Shown in pieces: positions 9,068-17,941 of a DNA stretch of 64,000 nt (position 1 is its first letter; the number at the start of each line of letters is the position of its first letter). This DNA is from Thalassospira lucentensis (GTDB taxonomy: Bacteria; Pseudomonadota; Alphaproteobacteria; Rhodospirillales; Thalassospiraceae), in NCBI RefSeq assembly GCF_032921865.1, contig NZ_CP136684.1, forward strand, positions 4,192,501 to 4,256,500, given 5' to 3'. Position numbers and translations under genes: made by a program. The notes beneath the pieces were generated by a model, which was not told the DNA's origin, searched no databases, and saw nothing but the letters and a program-made list of their open reading frames with translations.

Positions 9068-9168
9068 CTTATGCGTTTCTGCCTGTTGCGCGAATTGCGC
9101 CCGCTCATTCGCACGGCATTCCGTGATCCGTGTTTCTCTTTCAGACACGATCCGAAAAAGGATCCATC

Positions 9169-9687
9169 ATGCTTCAGACCCTCGATAATTTCTCATCGAT
9201 TGTCGCCCGTATAACCTCGGTCGCAGCCCGGCTGATGCTCGCATCCGTCGCGGTTATCCTGTTCATACAGGTCGTTTTGCGGTTTGGCTTCAACTTCTCC
9301 CTGCCCTGGCCCGAAGAAGCCGCACGCTTCCTGATGGTCTGGGTGGTGATGCTGGGCGGCAGTCTGCTTGTCCGTGACGAACAGCTTGTCTGCGTTGACT
9401 TCTTTGACAGCTTCTGGCCGCGCCGCTGGCTGGGTTACCGCAACGCTTTCTTCCGTCTGCTGCTCGCACTGCTGCTGGGCGTGCTTCTGGTCAAAGGGAT
9501 TGATTCCGCCATCTTCGGTCTGCGGCGCACGTCTGCAGCACTGAACCTGTCATGGTTCTGGATCTATCTTTCGGTCCCGGTAGGTGCCGCCCTGATGCTG
9601 TTTCACATGGTCATCCTTGCCATTCGCGACCTCCTGAGAGGCCCCGACACCGAGCAGGAAGCCTCACTTCTGCGTGCCGAGCTCTAG
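9169..9687 (+). CDS. TRAP transporter small permease (DctQ family)
   Basis: A 172-residue inner-membrane protein with four predicted helices (ASVAVILFIQVVLRFGF near 25-42, FLMVWVVMLGGSLLV near 56-70, FFRLLLALLLGVLLVKG near 95-112, WIYLSVPVGAALMLFHMV near 131-150). The family signature PWPEEAARFLMVW is present. It partners DctM as the small subunit of a Na+-coupled TRAP transporter. I chose the ATG at 9169 (MLQTLDN), preceded by AAGGA, over an upstream Met at 9130. It sits eight bases before the large permease start. Confidence 0.93.
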   Translation: MLQTLDNFSSIVARITSVAARLMLASVAVILFIQVVLRFGFNFSLPWPEEAARFLMVWVVMLGGSLLVRDEQLVCVDFFDSFWPRRWLGYRNAFFRLLLALLLGVLLVKGIDSAIFGLRRTSAALNLSWFWIYLSVPVGAALMLFHMVILAIRDLLRGPDTEQEASLLRAEL

Positions 9688-9695
9688 GGGTTATT

Positions 9696-11000
9696 ATGGA
9701 TTACGCACTTCTTACCATGATCGGGTTGCTGCTACTGCTGATGTTCCTTGGCAGCCCCGTGATCTTTGCGATTGGCTTTGCCGGCCTTTCCTATTTCTTC
9801 GTCAAGCCTGGCATGGTCGACATGCTTCACATGTATTCGCATAAATTCTTCACTGGGATGGATGTGTTTATCTGGCTCTCGATCCCGCTTTTCATCATAG
9901 CCGGTGAAATCATGACATCGGTCGGCATGACAGAACGGCTGGTGCAGTTCTCCCGCCTTCTGGTCGGTCGCTGGCGCGGCGGACTGGCCTATGTCAACGT
10001 TGTCGGCTCCATGATGTTTTCGGGCGTGTCCGGCTCGGCACTGGCCGATATCTCGGCCCTTGGCCCTGTCGAAATCGACATGATGAAAAAGGATGGATAC
10101 CGCGCGGACTTTGCCGCCGCTGTCACCGTCAGCTCGGCCATTCAGGGGCCGATCATTCCGCCCTCGATCCCACTAATCATTTTCTCAAGCCTGACCAACA
10201 CATCGGTTGCGGCCCTGTTCCTTGGCGGGGCTGTGCCCGGCGCAATGATGGGGATCGCCCAGATCATCGTCATCTATTTCATCGCGCGCAAAAACAACTT
10301 CCCCGCCAACCCGATCAAGGCCCTGACGCTGGCGCTTGCATTCAAGATTTTCTACAACGCGTTCTGGGCGCTGTTCATGCCGCTGATCATTATCGGCGGG
10401 ATCATTTCGGGCATCTTCACCGCGACCGAGGCCGCCTCAATCGCCGTTGCCTATGCCATTCTGGTCGGCATCTGTGCCTATCGCACCCTGTCTCTCAAAC
10501 AGATATGGGACATTCTTGATCGCGCGGTCCGCACGTCGGCTTCGGTCTATCTGATTGTCGGCTTTGCCAGTGTGATCAGCTGGATTCTGGCAACCGAACG
10601 TGTGCCGTCCGAACTGACCATGCTGGTTGAAACGCTTGATATGCAGCCCTGGATGCTGCTGCTGTGCCTGAACGTCTTTTTCCTGATCAATGGACTTTGG
10701 ATCGGGGATTCCGTTCAGTTGCTTCTGTTTGCCCCGCTTTTCACCCCGATCGTGGCTGCCATGGGTGTCGACCCGGTACAATTCGGTGTCATCATGGTGG
10801 TTAACGTGATGATCGGGCTCATGACACCTCCTTACGGACTGGGACTTTACCTTGGCTCGGCCATAAGCGGCCAACCGCTTGCCGCGATTGTCCGCAAAAG
10901 CTTCCCGTTCCTGATTTCCAATATCGTCGTTCTGTTGATCGTAACCTACGTGCCTGCTGTCTCCCTGACGCTGCCGCGCATGTTCGGTTTCCTGAACTGA
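9696..11000 (+). CDS. TRAP transporter large permease (DctM family)
   Basis: A 434-residue inner-membrane protein of about 12 helices that carries the ion-coupled transport of the TRAP system. Signature segments include MFSGVSGSALADISALG near 108-124, PPSIPLIIFSSLTNTS near 151-166, and GLMTPPYGLGLYLGSAISG near 371-389. The start (ATG 9696, MDYALLTM) is set by the preceding AGGGG and by the usual length of DctM; the same frame stays open further upstream inside dctQ but without family similarity. It lies between dctQ and the aldolase gene. Confidence 0.95.
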   Translation: MDYALLTMIGLLLLLMFLGSPVIFAIGFAGLSYFFVKPGMVDMLHMYSHKFFTGMDVFIWLSIPLFIIAGEIMTSVGMTERLVQFSRLLVGRWRGGLAYVNVVGSMMFSGVSGSALADISALGPVEIDMMKKDGYRADFAAAVTVSSAIQGPIIPPSIPLIIFSSLTNTSVAALFLGGAVPGAMMGIAQIIVIYFIARKNNFPANPIKALTLALAFKIFYNAFWALFMPLIIIGGIISGIFTATEAASIAVAYAILVGICAYRTLSLKQIWDILDRAVRTSASVYLIVGFASVISWILATERVPSELTMLVETLDMQPWMLLLCLNVFFLINGLWIGDSVQLLLFAPLFTPIVAAMGVDPVQFGVIMVVNVMIGLMTPPYGLGLYLGSAISGQPLAAIVRKSFPFLISNIVVLLIVTYVPAVSLTLPRMFGFLN

Positions 11001-11030
11001 TCGCCACCACCCGAAAGACACGAGACTGAA

Positions 11031-11930
11031 ATGACTCTTACAAAAAACGATATCTCCGGCCTTTACACCGCGATTGTCACCCCGTTCAAAAGTGACAAAT
11101 CCATTGATCACAAGGCACTTGCCGACCTTGTCACCCGGCAGCTTGCTGCGGGTGCAACCGGCATCGTTCCGATTGGCGGTACGGGTGAATATCCGGCCCT
11201 ATCGCGCGAAGAACGCAAGGACATCGTAAAAACCTGTGTCGATGCCGCCGGAACCGCCCCGGTCATTCCGGGCGTTCTTTCCACCGGCTTCCCCGACGCC
11301 GTCGAAGCTGGCAGGGACTTCGCAAAAGTCGGGGCTGCCGGGGTCATGACCGTGACCCCCTATTACGCGGCCGGTACCCAGGACGGCATGCGCGAATATT
11401 TTGCCAATTATCGCAACGAAGTTGGCGTCCCGGTTCTGCTTTATGAAATCCCCCGCCGCACAACCGTCTCAACCAAGGCCGAAACCATTCAGGCAATGGC
11501 CGAAGACGGTTCGATCATCGGCATGAAATGTTCAAACTATGACATGCCGGAATTCATCAAGACGATGAAACTGGCCGGTGATAAAATGGCTATTCTCAGC
11601 GGCGAAGAACCGCTGTTTGCCACCCATGTAACCCTTGGTGCCAAGGGCGGTGTTCTGGCATCCGCAAACGTCTATCCGAAAATCTGGATCGAGATTTTCA
11701 ACCTTGCGCGTAACGGCAAACTGCACGAGGCGCTTAACCTTCAGAAGCAGCTCGATAACGCAATCGATGCCATTTTCCGCGAAACCAACCCGGGCCCCTT
11801 GAAAAAATACATGGAAATGGCCGGACAGCCGGTTGGCGGTGTGCGCCTGCCCCTTGAAGACCCGTCGGAAGTCACGATCAAGGCGCTGAAATCCGCCTTT
11901 GATACCGCTTCTCTTGCCAATGTAGCCTGA
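11031..11930 (+). CDS. DapA-family lyase/aldolase (catabolic)
   Basis: A 299-residue TIM-barrel class I lyase of the dihydrodipicolinate synthase/N-acetylneuraminate lyase superfamily. The Schiff-base Lys is K166 (IIGMKCSNYD) and the catalytic Tyr is Y138 (LLYEIPRRTT). The oxoacid-binding loop reads GGTGE (49-53). DapA has GTTGE and NanA has GSTGE; GGTGE is known from 5-dehydro-4-deoxyglucarate dehydratase-type members, so true DapA function is unlikely. It sits between a TRAP transporter and a 2-hydroxyacid dehydrogenase, with 30-base and 23-base gaps, so I infer a catabolic aldolase or dehydratase acting on a 2-oxoacid made by the oxidases. The exact reaction is unknown. Confidence 0.88.
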   Translation: MTLTKNDISGLYTAIVTPFKSDKSIDHKALADLVTRQLAAGATGIVPIGGTGEYPALSREERKDIVKTCVDAAGTAPVIPGVLSTGFPDAVEAGRDFAKVGAAGVMTVTPYYAAGTQDGMREYFANYRNEVGVPVLLYEIPRRTTVSTKAETIQAMAEDGSIIGMKCSNYDMPEFIKTMKLAGDKMAILSGEEPLFATHVTLGAKGGVLASANVYPKIWIEIFNLARNGKLHEALNLQKQLDNAIDAIFRETNPGPLKKYMEMAGQPVGGVRLPLEDPSEVTIKALKSAFDTASLANVA

Positions 11931-11953
11931 TCTCTTCTTACCAAGGACCTGCC

Positions 11954-13387
11954 ATGATTAATCGTCTGCACCAAATCCTCGGCGATAAAGGTTTGATCAC
12001 CGATCCAAAGGATATGCACCCTTATCTGATAGATTGGCGTGATCGAAGGAAAGGCAAAGCCCTGTGCGTTGCCCTTCCAGCCAATGTCGAGGAGGTCTCC
12101 CGGACGATGAAAGTGGCGGCCGAGGAAGGACAGCCTGTATTCCCCCTCGGGGGGAATACAGGCCTCTGCTACGGCGGCGTCCCCGAAAGCCCCGCGGATG
12201 ACAAACCGGGCATCGTCATCAGCCTGCAACGCATGAAGCAGATCCGCGAATTTGACGCGGCGGCAAATATCGTCACCGTCGATGCCGGCGTCATCCTTGC
12301 CGACCTTCATGAAAAGAGTAAGCCCTACAAACGCCAGTTCCCGCTCTATCTCGGCAGCGAAGGCAGTGCGCAGATCGGTGGCCTGATCTCGACCAATGCC
12401 GGGGGTACCGGCGTTGTCAAATATGGCCCGATGCGTGATCTCGTCTGCGGGATCGAGGTTGTTCTGGCCGACGGCCGAATTCTAAGCGATCTTGAGGGGC
12501 TCAAGAAAAACAATACCGGCTATGACCTCAAACATCTGTTCATCGGGGCTGAAGGCACACTTGGCATTGTCACCGGTGCGGCATTGCGCCTGCATCCGGA
12601 AAACACCAATGATGCGCATGCCTGGGTTTCGGTGGATTCCCCCGAAACCGCCGTCCGCCTGTTTACCGAATTTCAGGATAAATGCGGCCCCTACATCGAA
12701 GCCTTCGAACTCGTTTCCGGCACCGAAATTGACGCGGTTGTCCGCCACATTGACCGCATCCGCGTACCTTTCGATACCGTTCCCGACTGGTCTCTGATGA
12801 TCGAACTGACTGCAACCGATCCATCGGTCGATCTGAACGGCATCTTTGAAGAGGTTCTTGGCGAAAACCTTGAAAACGGATCGGTCCTTGATGCCTTCAT
12901 CGCCAGCAACGCCCAGCAGGCCGAACAGATATGGCACGTCCGCCATTCCGTGACCGAGGCCAACAAGCTCGAAGGCATGGGACTTGTCCACGATGTTGCG
13001 GTACGCGTCTCAAAGGTCCCGGCCTTCATCGCCAGGGCCAAGGAAGTCACTGCCGAAAAATTCCCGATGGCAACCCCGCTTCTGGTCAACCATCTGGGCG
13101 ACGGCAATGTGCATTACATCCTGATGTTCCCGCATGATTACTGGAACCAGCTTTCCGATCCCGAACAGGTCATGCATGACGTCCAAAGCTGTGTTCACGA
13201 CATCGCCGCAAGCTTCGGCGGGACCTTCAGCGCCGAACACGGCGTTGGCCGCAAGCTGACCGATGAACTCGAACGCCTGTGCGATCCGCTGCGCTATGAA
13301 CTGATGATCGGCATCAAAAAAAGCCTTGATCCGGAAAACAGGATGAATCCCGGCGTTCTTTTCAGGAATCTGACCACAGGCTGCTAA
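11954..13387 (+). CDS. FAD-binding D-2-hydroxyacid dehydrogenase (GlcD / D-lactate / D-2-hydroxyglutarate type)
   Basis: A 477-residue VAO/PCMH flavoprotein. The N-terminal FAD-binding domain has PLGGNTGLCYGG near 57-68, GGLISTNAGGTGVVKYGPMR near 138-157 and FIGAEGTLGIVTGAA near 196-210. The C-terminal FAD-oxidase domain ends with the metal-ligand motifs HLGDGNVHY near 375-383 and FSAEHGVGRKL near 425-435. Members oxidise D-lactate, D-2-hydroxyglutarate, glycolate or related acids. As last gene of the TRAP-aldolase operon it would act on the D-isomer while the divergent FMN enzyme handles the L-isomer. The codons for the FAD-loop segment form a perfect 13-bp hairpin at 12134-12162. A strong terminator follows. 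Confidence 0.92.
   Translation: MINRLHQILGDKGLITDPKDMHPYLIDWRDRRKGKALCVALPANVEEVSRTMKVAAEEGQPVFPLGGNTGLCYGGVPESPADDKPGIVISLQRMKQIREFDAAANIVTVDAGVILADLHEKSKPYKRQFPLYLGSEGSAQIGGLISTNAGGTGVVKYGPMRDLVCGIEVVLADGRILSDLEGLKKNNTGYDLKHLFIGAEGTLGIVTGAALRLHPENTNDAHAWVSVDSPETAVRLFTEFQDKCGPYIEAFELVSGTEIDAVVRHIDRIRVPFDTVPDWSLMIELTATDPSVDLNGIFEEVLGENLENGSVLDAFIASNAQQAEQIWHVRHSVTEANKLEGMGLVHDVAVRVSKVPAFIARAKEVTAEKFPMATPLLVNHLGDGNVHYILMFPHDYWNQLSDPEQVMHDVQSCVHDIAASFGGTFSAEHGVGRKLTDELERLCDPLRYELMIGIKKSLDPENRMNPGVLFRNLTTGC
12134..12162. repeat. Perfect 13-bp inverted repeat inside the FAD dehydrogenase gene
   Basis: Arms CCTGTATTCCCCC and GGGGGAATACAGG with a TCG loop, in coding sequence for the PP-loop region (PVFPLGGNTGL). 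It would form a very stable mRNA hairpin. It may be chance from the Pro-Leu-Gly-Gly codons, but the outer CCTGTATT/AATACAGG extension is not forced by the protein. Confidence 0.7.
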
Positions 13388-13402
13388 ATACCAGTCCAAA
13401 AC

Positions 13403-13434
13403 AAAAAAGGCGGCACCTCACGTGCCGCCTTTTT
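13403..13434. terminator. Terminator B (near-identical to the one at 5754)
   Basis: AAAAAAGGCGGCAC and GTGCCGCCTTTTT around the loop CTCAC. It ends the TRAP operon and, on the other strand, pepN. Confidence 0.9.
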
Positions 13435-13455
13435 CATTACATATCGAACCGCGTC

Positions 13456-16083
13456 TTAACTTGCCCGCGATTTCGATGCGATTTCATACAGATCGCGCGA
13501 AATATCCGGCTTGGCGAGGATACGATCAAGCGCTTCCTTCATCAGGTCGGCCCGCGCCTCGTCATATTTCGCCCATTTGCCAAGCGGCGCACAAAGACGC
13601 GCCGCAACCTGCGGGTTGATATCGTCAAGTTCGATCAGGCGGTCGGTATAAAACGCATATCCGCTGCCATCCGCTGCATGGAAGTGCCGCGGGTTGGCCA
13701 TGGCGAACGCGCCGATAAGCGATCTGACCTTGTTCGGATTGCGCATGGTGAAGAGCGGATGGCTCATAAGGTCCTTCACGCGTGCCAGCGTATCATCGCG
13801 CGATGACATCGCCTGAAGCCCGAACCATTTATCCATCACCACGGTATCCTTGCCAAAGCGCGCCTCGAAATCGGCAAGCGCTTCGGCCCGGCCCGGATGA
13901 TCCAGATGGTTCAGCACCGAAAGCGCTGCCATCCGATCCGTCATGTTATCCGCCGTGCGATATTGCTCGGCCGCCAGATCGGCAAATTCGCCCTCGCCGC
14001 TTGCGACCAGATAGGAAAGTGCGGTTGCGCGCAAGGCCCGCTGCCCGGCCGATTCCGCATCCGGGGTAAAGGCCACGTTTGACGCGTTCTGGTGATAGGC
14101 ATTGTCAAATTCAGCCCGCAAATCCGATCCGATCCGTTTGCGCAGCGCGTTGCGCACCTGATGGATCGCGTCCGGGTTGGCGGGTTTGCGCTGCTCGGAA
14201 AGAAATTCTTCCCCCGGCAGGACAAGCGCATCGGCGCGAAACGCCTTATCCAACCCGTCATTGATCAGGGTCGCACGCATCGCCGCCACAAATTCGGTCA
14301 CATCGCCCAATGCCGCGTCCGCATCGCCACCATTCTTTTCAAATTCGGCAATGGCTGAAAGCATCAACGCGGTCGCGTATTTCTGCCCCGCTTCCCAGCG
14401 ATTGAACGCATCGCTGTCATGCCCCATCAGGAACACAAGCTCCTCATGCGGCTGCTCGGTCGCGACATTCACCGGGGCGGAAAAACCACGGTTGAACGAA
14501 ACCACCGGCACCTGATCGATATTGTCAAACACGAATTCCTGCTCGGCCTCGGTCAGTTGCACGGTGCGCGAAACAAGTTCCTTGCCATCCCGGCCCAGAA
14601 GCCCAATCGCGATTGGCATATGAAGTGCAACCTTGTCGGGCTGCCCCGGTGTCGGTTCGGTTTTCTGCGCAACTGTCAGGTGGAACTGCTTGGTATCCGC
14701 ATCATGTTCGCCATGCCAGCTAAGGCTCGGCGTGCCTGCCTGCGAATACCAGATTTTAAGCTGGCTCAGGTCAACATCATTGGCATCTTCCATCGCCTTG
14801 GCAAAATCATCGCAGGTCACCGCCTGCCCGTCATGCCGGTCGAAATAAAGATCAATCCCCTTGCGATAGCCATCTGCGCCTAAAAGGGTATGCATCATGC
14901 GGATAAGCTCCGCCCCCTTTTCATAGACCGTCGCGGTATAGAAATTGTTGATTTCCATATAGCTGTCCGGGCGGACGGGGTGGGCCAACGGCCCGCCATC
15001 TTCGGGGAACTGGCGCGCACGAAGCTGCGCGACGTCCTTGATACGCTGCACCGGGCGGGATCGCTGATCGGCGGAAAATTCCTGATCGCGGAAAACCGTC
15101 AGGCCTTCCTTAAGCGATAACTGGAACCAGTCCCGACACGTCACCCGGTTGCCCGACCAGTTGTGGAAATATTCATGCGCAACAATCAATTCGATCAGTT
15201 CATAATCCGTATCGGTCGCGGTATCGGGCTTGGCCAGGATGTATTTGGCGTTAAACACATTCAGGCTCTTGTTTTCCATCGCCCCCATATTGAAGTCGGA
15301 AACCGCGACGATGTTGAACAGGTCCAGATCGTATTCAAGGCCATAGACCTCTTCATCCCACTTCATCGACCGTTTCAGGCTGTCCATCGCGTAATCGCAA
15401 CGGTCCTCATTGCCATGTTCGACAAAAATGCGCAGCGCCACATCACGACCCGACATGGTCTTGAAGCTGTCCTCAACACAGGCCAAGTCCCCCGCCACCA
15501 GCGCAAAAAGGTAACTCGGCTTCGGGAACGGGTCTTCCCACACCGCAAAGTGCCGGTTGCCGTCAAGATCACCGCTATCAATCAGATTGCCGTTTGAGAG
15601 CAAAACCGGGCAGTTCGCCTTGTCGGCACGGATCGTGACCTTATAGGTCGCCATCACATCCGGGCGATCCGGGAAATAGGTAATGCGCCGGAACCCTTCC
15701 GCCTCGCACTGCGTGCAGAACGCGCTTTGCGACACATAAAGCCCTTCAAGCCGCGTATTGGCGACGGGCGAGATCTGGGTTTCGATATCAACAACAAAAG
15801 TGTCGCCCGGCGCGGTAAAGCTAAGCCCCGATTTATCGACATTATATTCATCAACGCCAAGCTTGCGATCATCAACCGCAATCGAAACCAGTTTCATGTC
15901 TTCGCCGTCAAGATGGACCATGTCACCGCCGCCGGTCCCGCGAACAGGATTCGCGTGAACAAACAGCCGCGATTTCACATTTGTGACATCCCGATCAAGC
16001 TCGAATACCAGTTCGACCTTCTCGATCAGAAAGGCCGGTGCGGTGTAATCTTCGCGGCGAATGACTTGCGGTTGATCAGACAT
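13456..16083 (-). CDS. pepN: Aminopeptidase N
   Basis: An 875-residue M1-family zinc aminopeptidase that removes N-terminal residues from peptides in the cytoplasm. The exopeptidase motif GAMEN is at about 266-270. The zinc site HEYFHNW is near 305-311, with the downstream Glu in SLKEGLTVFRDQEFSAD. The C-terminal helical half is complete and the length matches E. coli PepN (870). Converging terminators separate it from the hydroxyacid module. It is probably monocistronic; the 420-base upstream region is shared with the response regulator gene. Confidence 0.97.
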   Translation of the reverse strand: MSDQPQVIRREDYTAPAFLIEKVELVFELDRDVTNVKSRLFVHANPVRGTGGGDMVHLDGEDMKLVSIAVDDRKLGVDEYNVDKSGLSFTAPGDTFVVDIETQISPVANTRLEGLYVSQSAFCTQCEAEGFRRITYFPDRPDVMATYKVTIRADKANCPVLLSNGNLIDSGDLDGNRHFAVWEDPFPKPSYLFALVAGDLACVEDSFKTMSGRDVALRIFVEHGNEDRCDYAMDSLKRSMKWDEEVYGLEYDLDLFNIVAVSDFNMGAMENKSLNVFNAKYILAKPDTATDTDYELIELIVAHEYFHNWSGNRVTCRDWFQLSLKEGLTVFRDQEFSADQRSRPVQRIKDVAQLRARQFPEDGGPLAHPVRPDSYMEINNFYTATVYEKGAELIRMMHTLLGADGYRKGIDLYFDRHDGQAVTCDDFAKAMEDANDVDLSQLKIWYSQAGTPSLSWHGEHDADTKQFHLTVAQKTEPTPGQPDKVALHMPIAIGLLGRDGKELVSRTVQLTEAEQEFVFDNIDQVPVVSFNRGFSAPVNVATEQPHEELVFLMGHDSDAFNRWEAGQKYATALMLSAIAEFEKNGGDADAALGDVTEFVAAMRATLINDGLDKAFRADALVLPGEEFLSEQRKPANPDAIHQVRNALRKRIGSDLRAEFDNAYHQNASNVAFTPDAESAGQRALRATALSYLVASGEGEFADLAAEQYRTADNMTDRMAALSVLNHLDHPGRAEALADFEARFGKDTVVMDKWFGLQAMSSRDDTLARVKDLMSHPLFTMRNPNKVRSLIGAFAMANPRHFHAADGSGYAFYTDRLIELDDINPQVAARLCAPLGKWAKYDEARADLMKEALDRILAKPDISRDLYEIASKSRAS

Positions 16084-16502
16084 CAGATGGTCCTTTTTCC
16101 CTTGGTCTGCGCGGCGTTGCCGGTGATTGTATAAAATCGCGAATGCTGCAATGCGGCGCAGTTCTTCAAAACTGAATTTCGTTCATTAACCCAACAGATA
16201 AGGTAAATTTCACTTTCGGACAAATGCAGAGTTTACGAGCCCGATTTTAGTCGTCATAATCATCAGTGGTGGCGCGAGGGGGGCCGAAGTTTCACATTTC
16301 GTGGGGCGAGAGTGATCTTTGGTTTCCCTCACTCCTTTCTGCCAAGGCAGCAAGGACGCATCAGGGTCGCACCACACCAGACAAACAATGTCATCCCGGT
16401 TTATCGTCCCCTCACCTTAATATTATCGTGAGACGCCGTTAAAAGATAACGGGATGGAATAATCGCGACCTTTCGGGGAAATAACTTCCGGGGAAATCGC
16501 CA
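16084..16502. other. Divergent intergenic region of pepN and the response regulator
   Basis: No gene is evident. It should hold both promoters. A weak stem GAGTGA/TCACTC lies near 16308-16336, and the end has a Shine-Dalgarno GGGGAAA before 16503. Nothing stronger is seen. Confidence 0.4.
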
Positions 16503-17174
16503 ATGGCTGACAGCTTCCAGATTCTGATCGCAGACGATCATCCGCTTGTGCGCGGTGCACTCAAACAGGCCCTGTCATCAGAATTGGAAAATGTCACACT
16601 GTACGAGGCCGGAAGCCTTTCCGAGGCCATCGAACAGATCGAAGCCCATAGCGGCGATATTGATCTTGTCCTGCTTGACCTGCACATGCCCGGCATGAAC
16701 GGCTTTACCGGCCTGTTCACCCTGCGTGCCTCCTATCCCGACATTCCCGTTTCCATCGTCTCGGCCAGTCAAGAACTGCCGGTTGTCCGCCGTTCGATTG
16801 AATATGGTGCGTCGGCCTTCGTGCCAAAATCCGCCCCGGTCGATCAGATCGGGACGGCCATCCGCACTGTTCTGAATGGCGATATGTGGATGCCCGACTG
16901 GGCGCGCGACGCCATCGAAAACGGCCCTGCCGATGACGAGGCCACCGGCCTTGCCGAAAAAATCGGTCAATTGACGCCACAGCAATTGCGTGTGCTCAAC
17001 ATGCTGACCGAAGGCAAACTGAACAAGCAGATCGCCTACGAGCTTGACGTGACCGAGGCCACCGTAAAGGCCCATGTTTCCGCCATCCTGCGCAAACTGT
17101 CGGTCCATAGCCGCACCCAGGCCGTCATCATGGCCCGCGAACTGCAATTGCAGGAACCCGCGATCGAGGCATAA
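16503..17174 (+). CDS. NarL/LuxR-type response regulator (CrbR-like)
   Basis: A 223-residue cytoplasmic DNA-binding regulator. The receiver domain (about 5-125) has the acidic pocket IADDHPLVR (8-16), the phospho-acceptor Asp in LVLLDLHMPGMNG near residue 60, and the conserved Lys in AFVPKSAP. The LuxR helix-turn-helix lies at about 155-215 (LTPQQLRVLNMLTEGKLNKQ, then VTEATVKAHVSAILRKL). No kinase is adjacent. The SLC5-type hybrid kinase at 24419-28396 resembles CrbS, whose known partner CrbR belongs to this regulator type and activates acetyl-CoA synthetase. The pairing is inference from family knowledge and proximity of about 7 kb. Confidence 0.9.
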   Translation: MADSFQILIADDHPLVRGALKQALSSELENVTLYEAGSLSEAIEQIEAHSGDIDLVLLDLHMPGMNGFTGLFTLRASYPDIPVSIVSASQELPVVRRSIEYGASAFVPKSAPVDQIGTAIRTVLNGDMWMPDWARDAIENGPADDEATGLAEKIGQLTPQQLRVLNMLTEGKLNKQIAYELDVTEATVKAHVSAILRKLSVHSRTQAVIMARELQLQEPAIEA

Positions 17175-17303
17175 GGGTTAACGCCCGTCGCACTGCAAAG
17201 CCCGAACTGTCACGCCCCTGCCAGACCGGCACCAATTTATCACCGTAATTGCGCGTGATGCTTCCTGTGCAACACCTCTCTGCCCCGCACAGGAGATCAC
17301 CCG

Positions 17304-17822
17304 ATGAAGAAATCCCTTTCGCTATCTGCCGTGGCGGTTGCCGCCTCGCTCGCCGTCGCGGCCCCCGCCCCGGCCTTTGCCCAGCAGGACCCGCAAACCA
17401 CCGCCGCCATGGCCAAAATTCTCGGCGACGTCATCGGCAATACCATCCGAAAGGCCGCCGAAGATGTGCGCGCCAATACCGGCATTGATCCGCTGGCGCG
17501 TGGTTATGGCAATGATGCAAACGCGGCATCTGCACCTGTCCCCACCAATCCGTCCGATGACCTGCGCCGTGAACTGGCAACCCTGAATGCCGCCCATGAT
17601 CAGGCAATCACCACCCATCTTGAAGACCTGCATGGCGAACTGGAAAAGGCCGAACTGGAATTTCAGAACTTTGCCGAACGCGCAGATAATGCCGACGAAG
17701 TACGCGACAGGCGCGACAGCCTTCAGACCAGGGCCGACACCGCCTATGAAAATTTCACCAGAAACATTGCCGCGGAAAATGCCCGCTTCGATGAAAAACG
17801 TGCCGCCATCCTTCAGGGATAG
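17304..17822 (+). CDS. Secreted coiled-coil protein of unknown function
   Basis: A 172-residue protein with a Sec signal peptide (MKKSLSLSAVAVAASLAVAA, cleaved after PAFA near 27), so the mature part should be periplasmic. Residues about 75-170 are highly charged, Ala/Glu/Arg-rich and heptad-like (LEDLHGELEKAELEFQNFAE ... RDRRDSLQTRADTAYENF), predicting one or two long helices. No family is recognised. The start follows AGGAG. It lies between the response regulator and the AI-2E exporter; co-transcription with either is possible but gaps exceed 100 bases. Confidence 0.75.
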   Translation: MKKSLSLSAVAVAASLAVAAPAPAFAQQDPQTTAAMAKILGDVIGNTIRKAAEDVRANTGIDPLARGYGNDANAASAPVPTNPSDDLRRELATLNAAHDQAITTHLEDLHGELEKAELEFQNFAERADNADEVRDRRDSLQTRADTAYENFTRNIAAENARFDEKRAAILQG

Positions 17823-17941
17823 CTCCGCTTTGCCCGGTCTTGCAATGTAAACGGAACATCGCCCGGTCACAGGGCGTTACAGGAAGGCACCCCTCCTGCC
17901 GTTTGCATCCAGCCCGGCAGAAACACCGCCGGAGCACCTGA

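Noticed and set aside
9552..9695. Extended N-terminus of the DctM permease
   Set aside because: The extra 48 residues lie in the dctQ coding frame, are Pro/Arg-rich and hydrophilic, and the ATG at 9696 has the ribosome-binding site.
11031..11930. dapA (lysine biosynthesis) assignment for the DapA-family gene
   Set aside because: The loop is GGTGE rather than GTTGE, and the context is a catabolic TRAP/oxidase operon.
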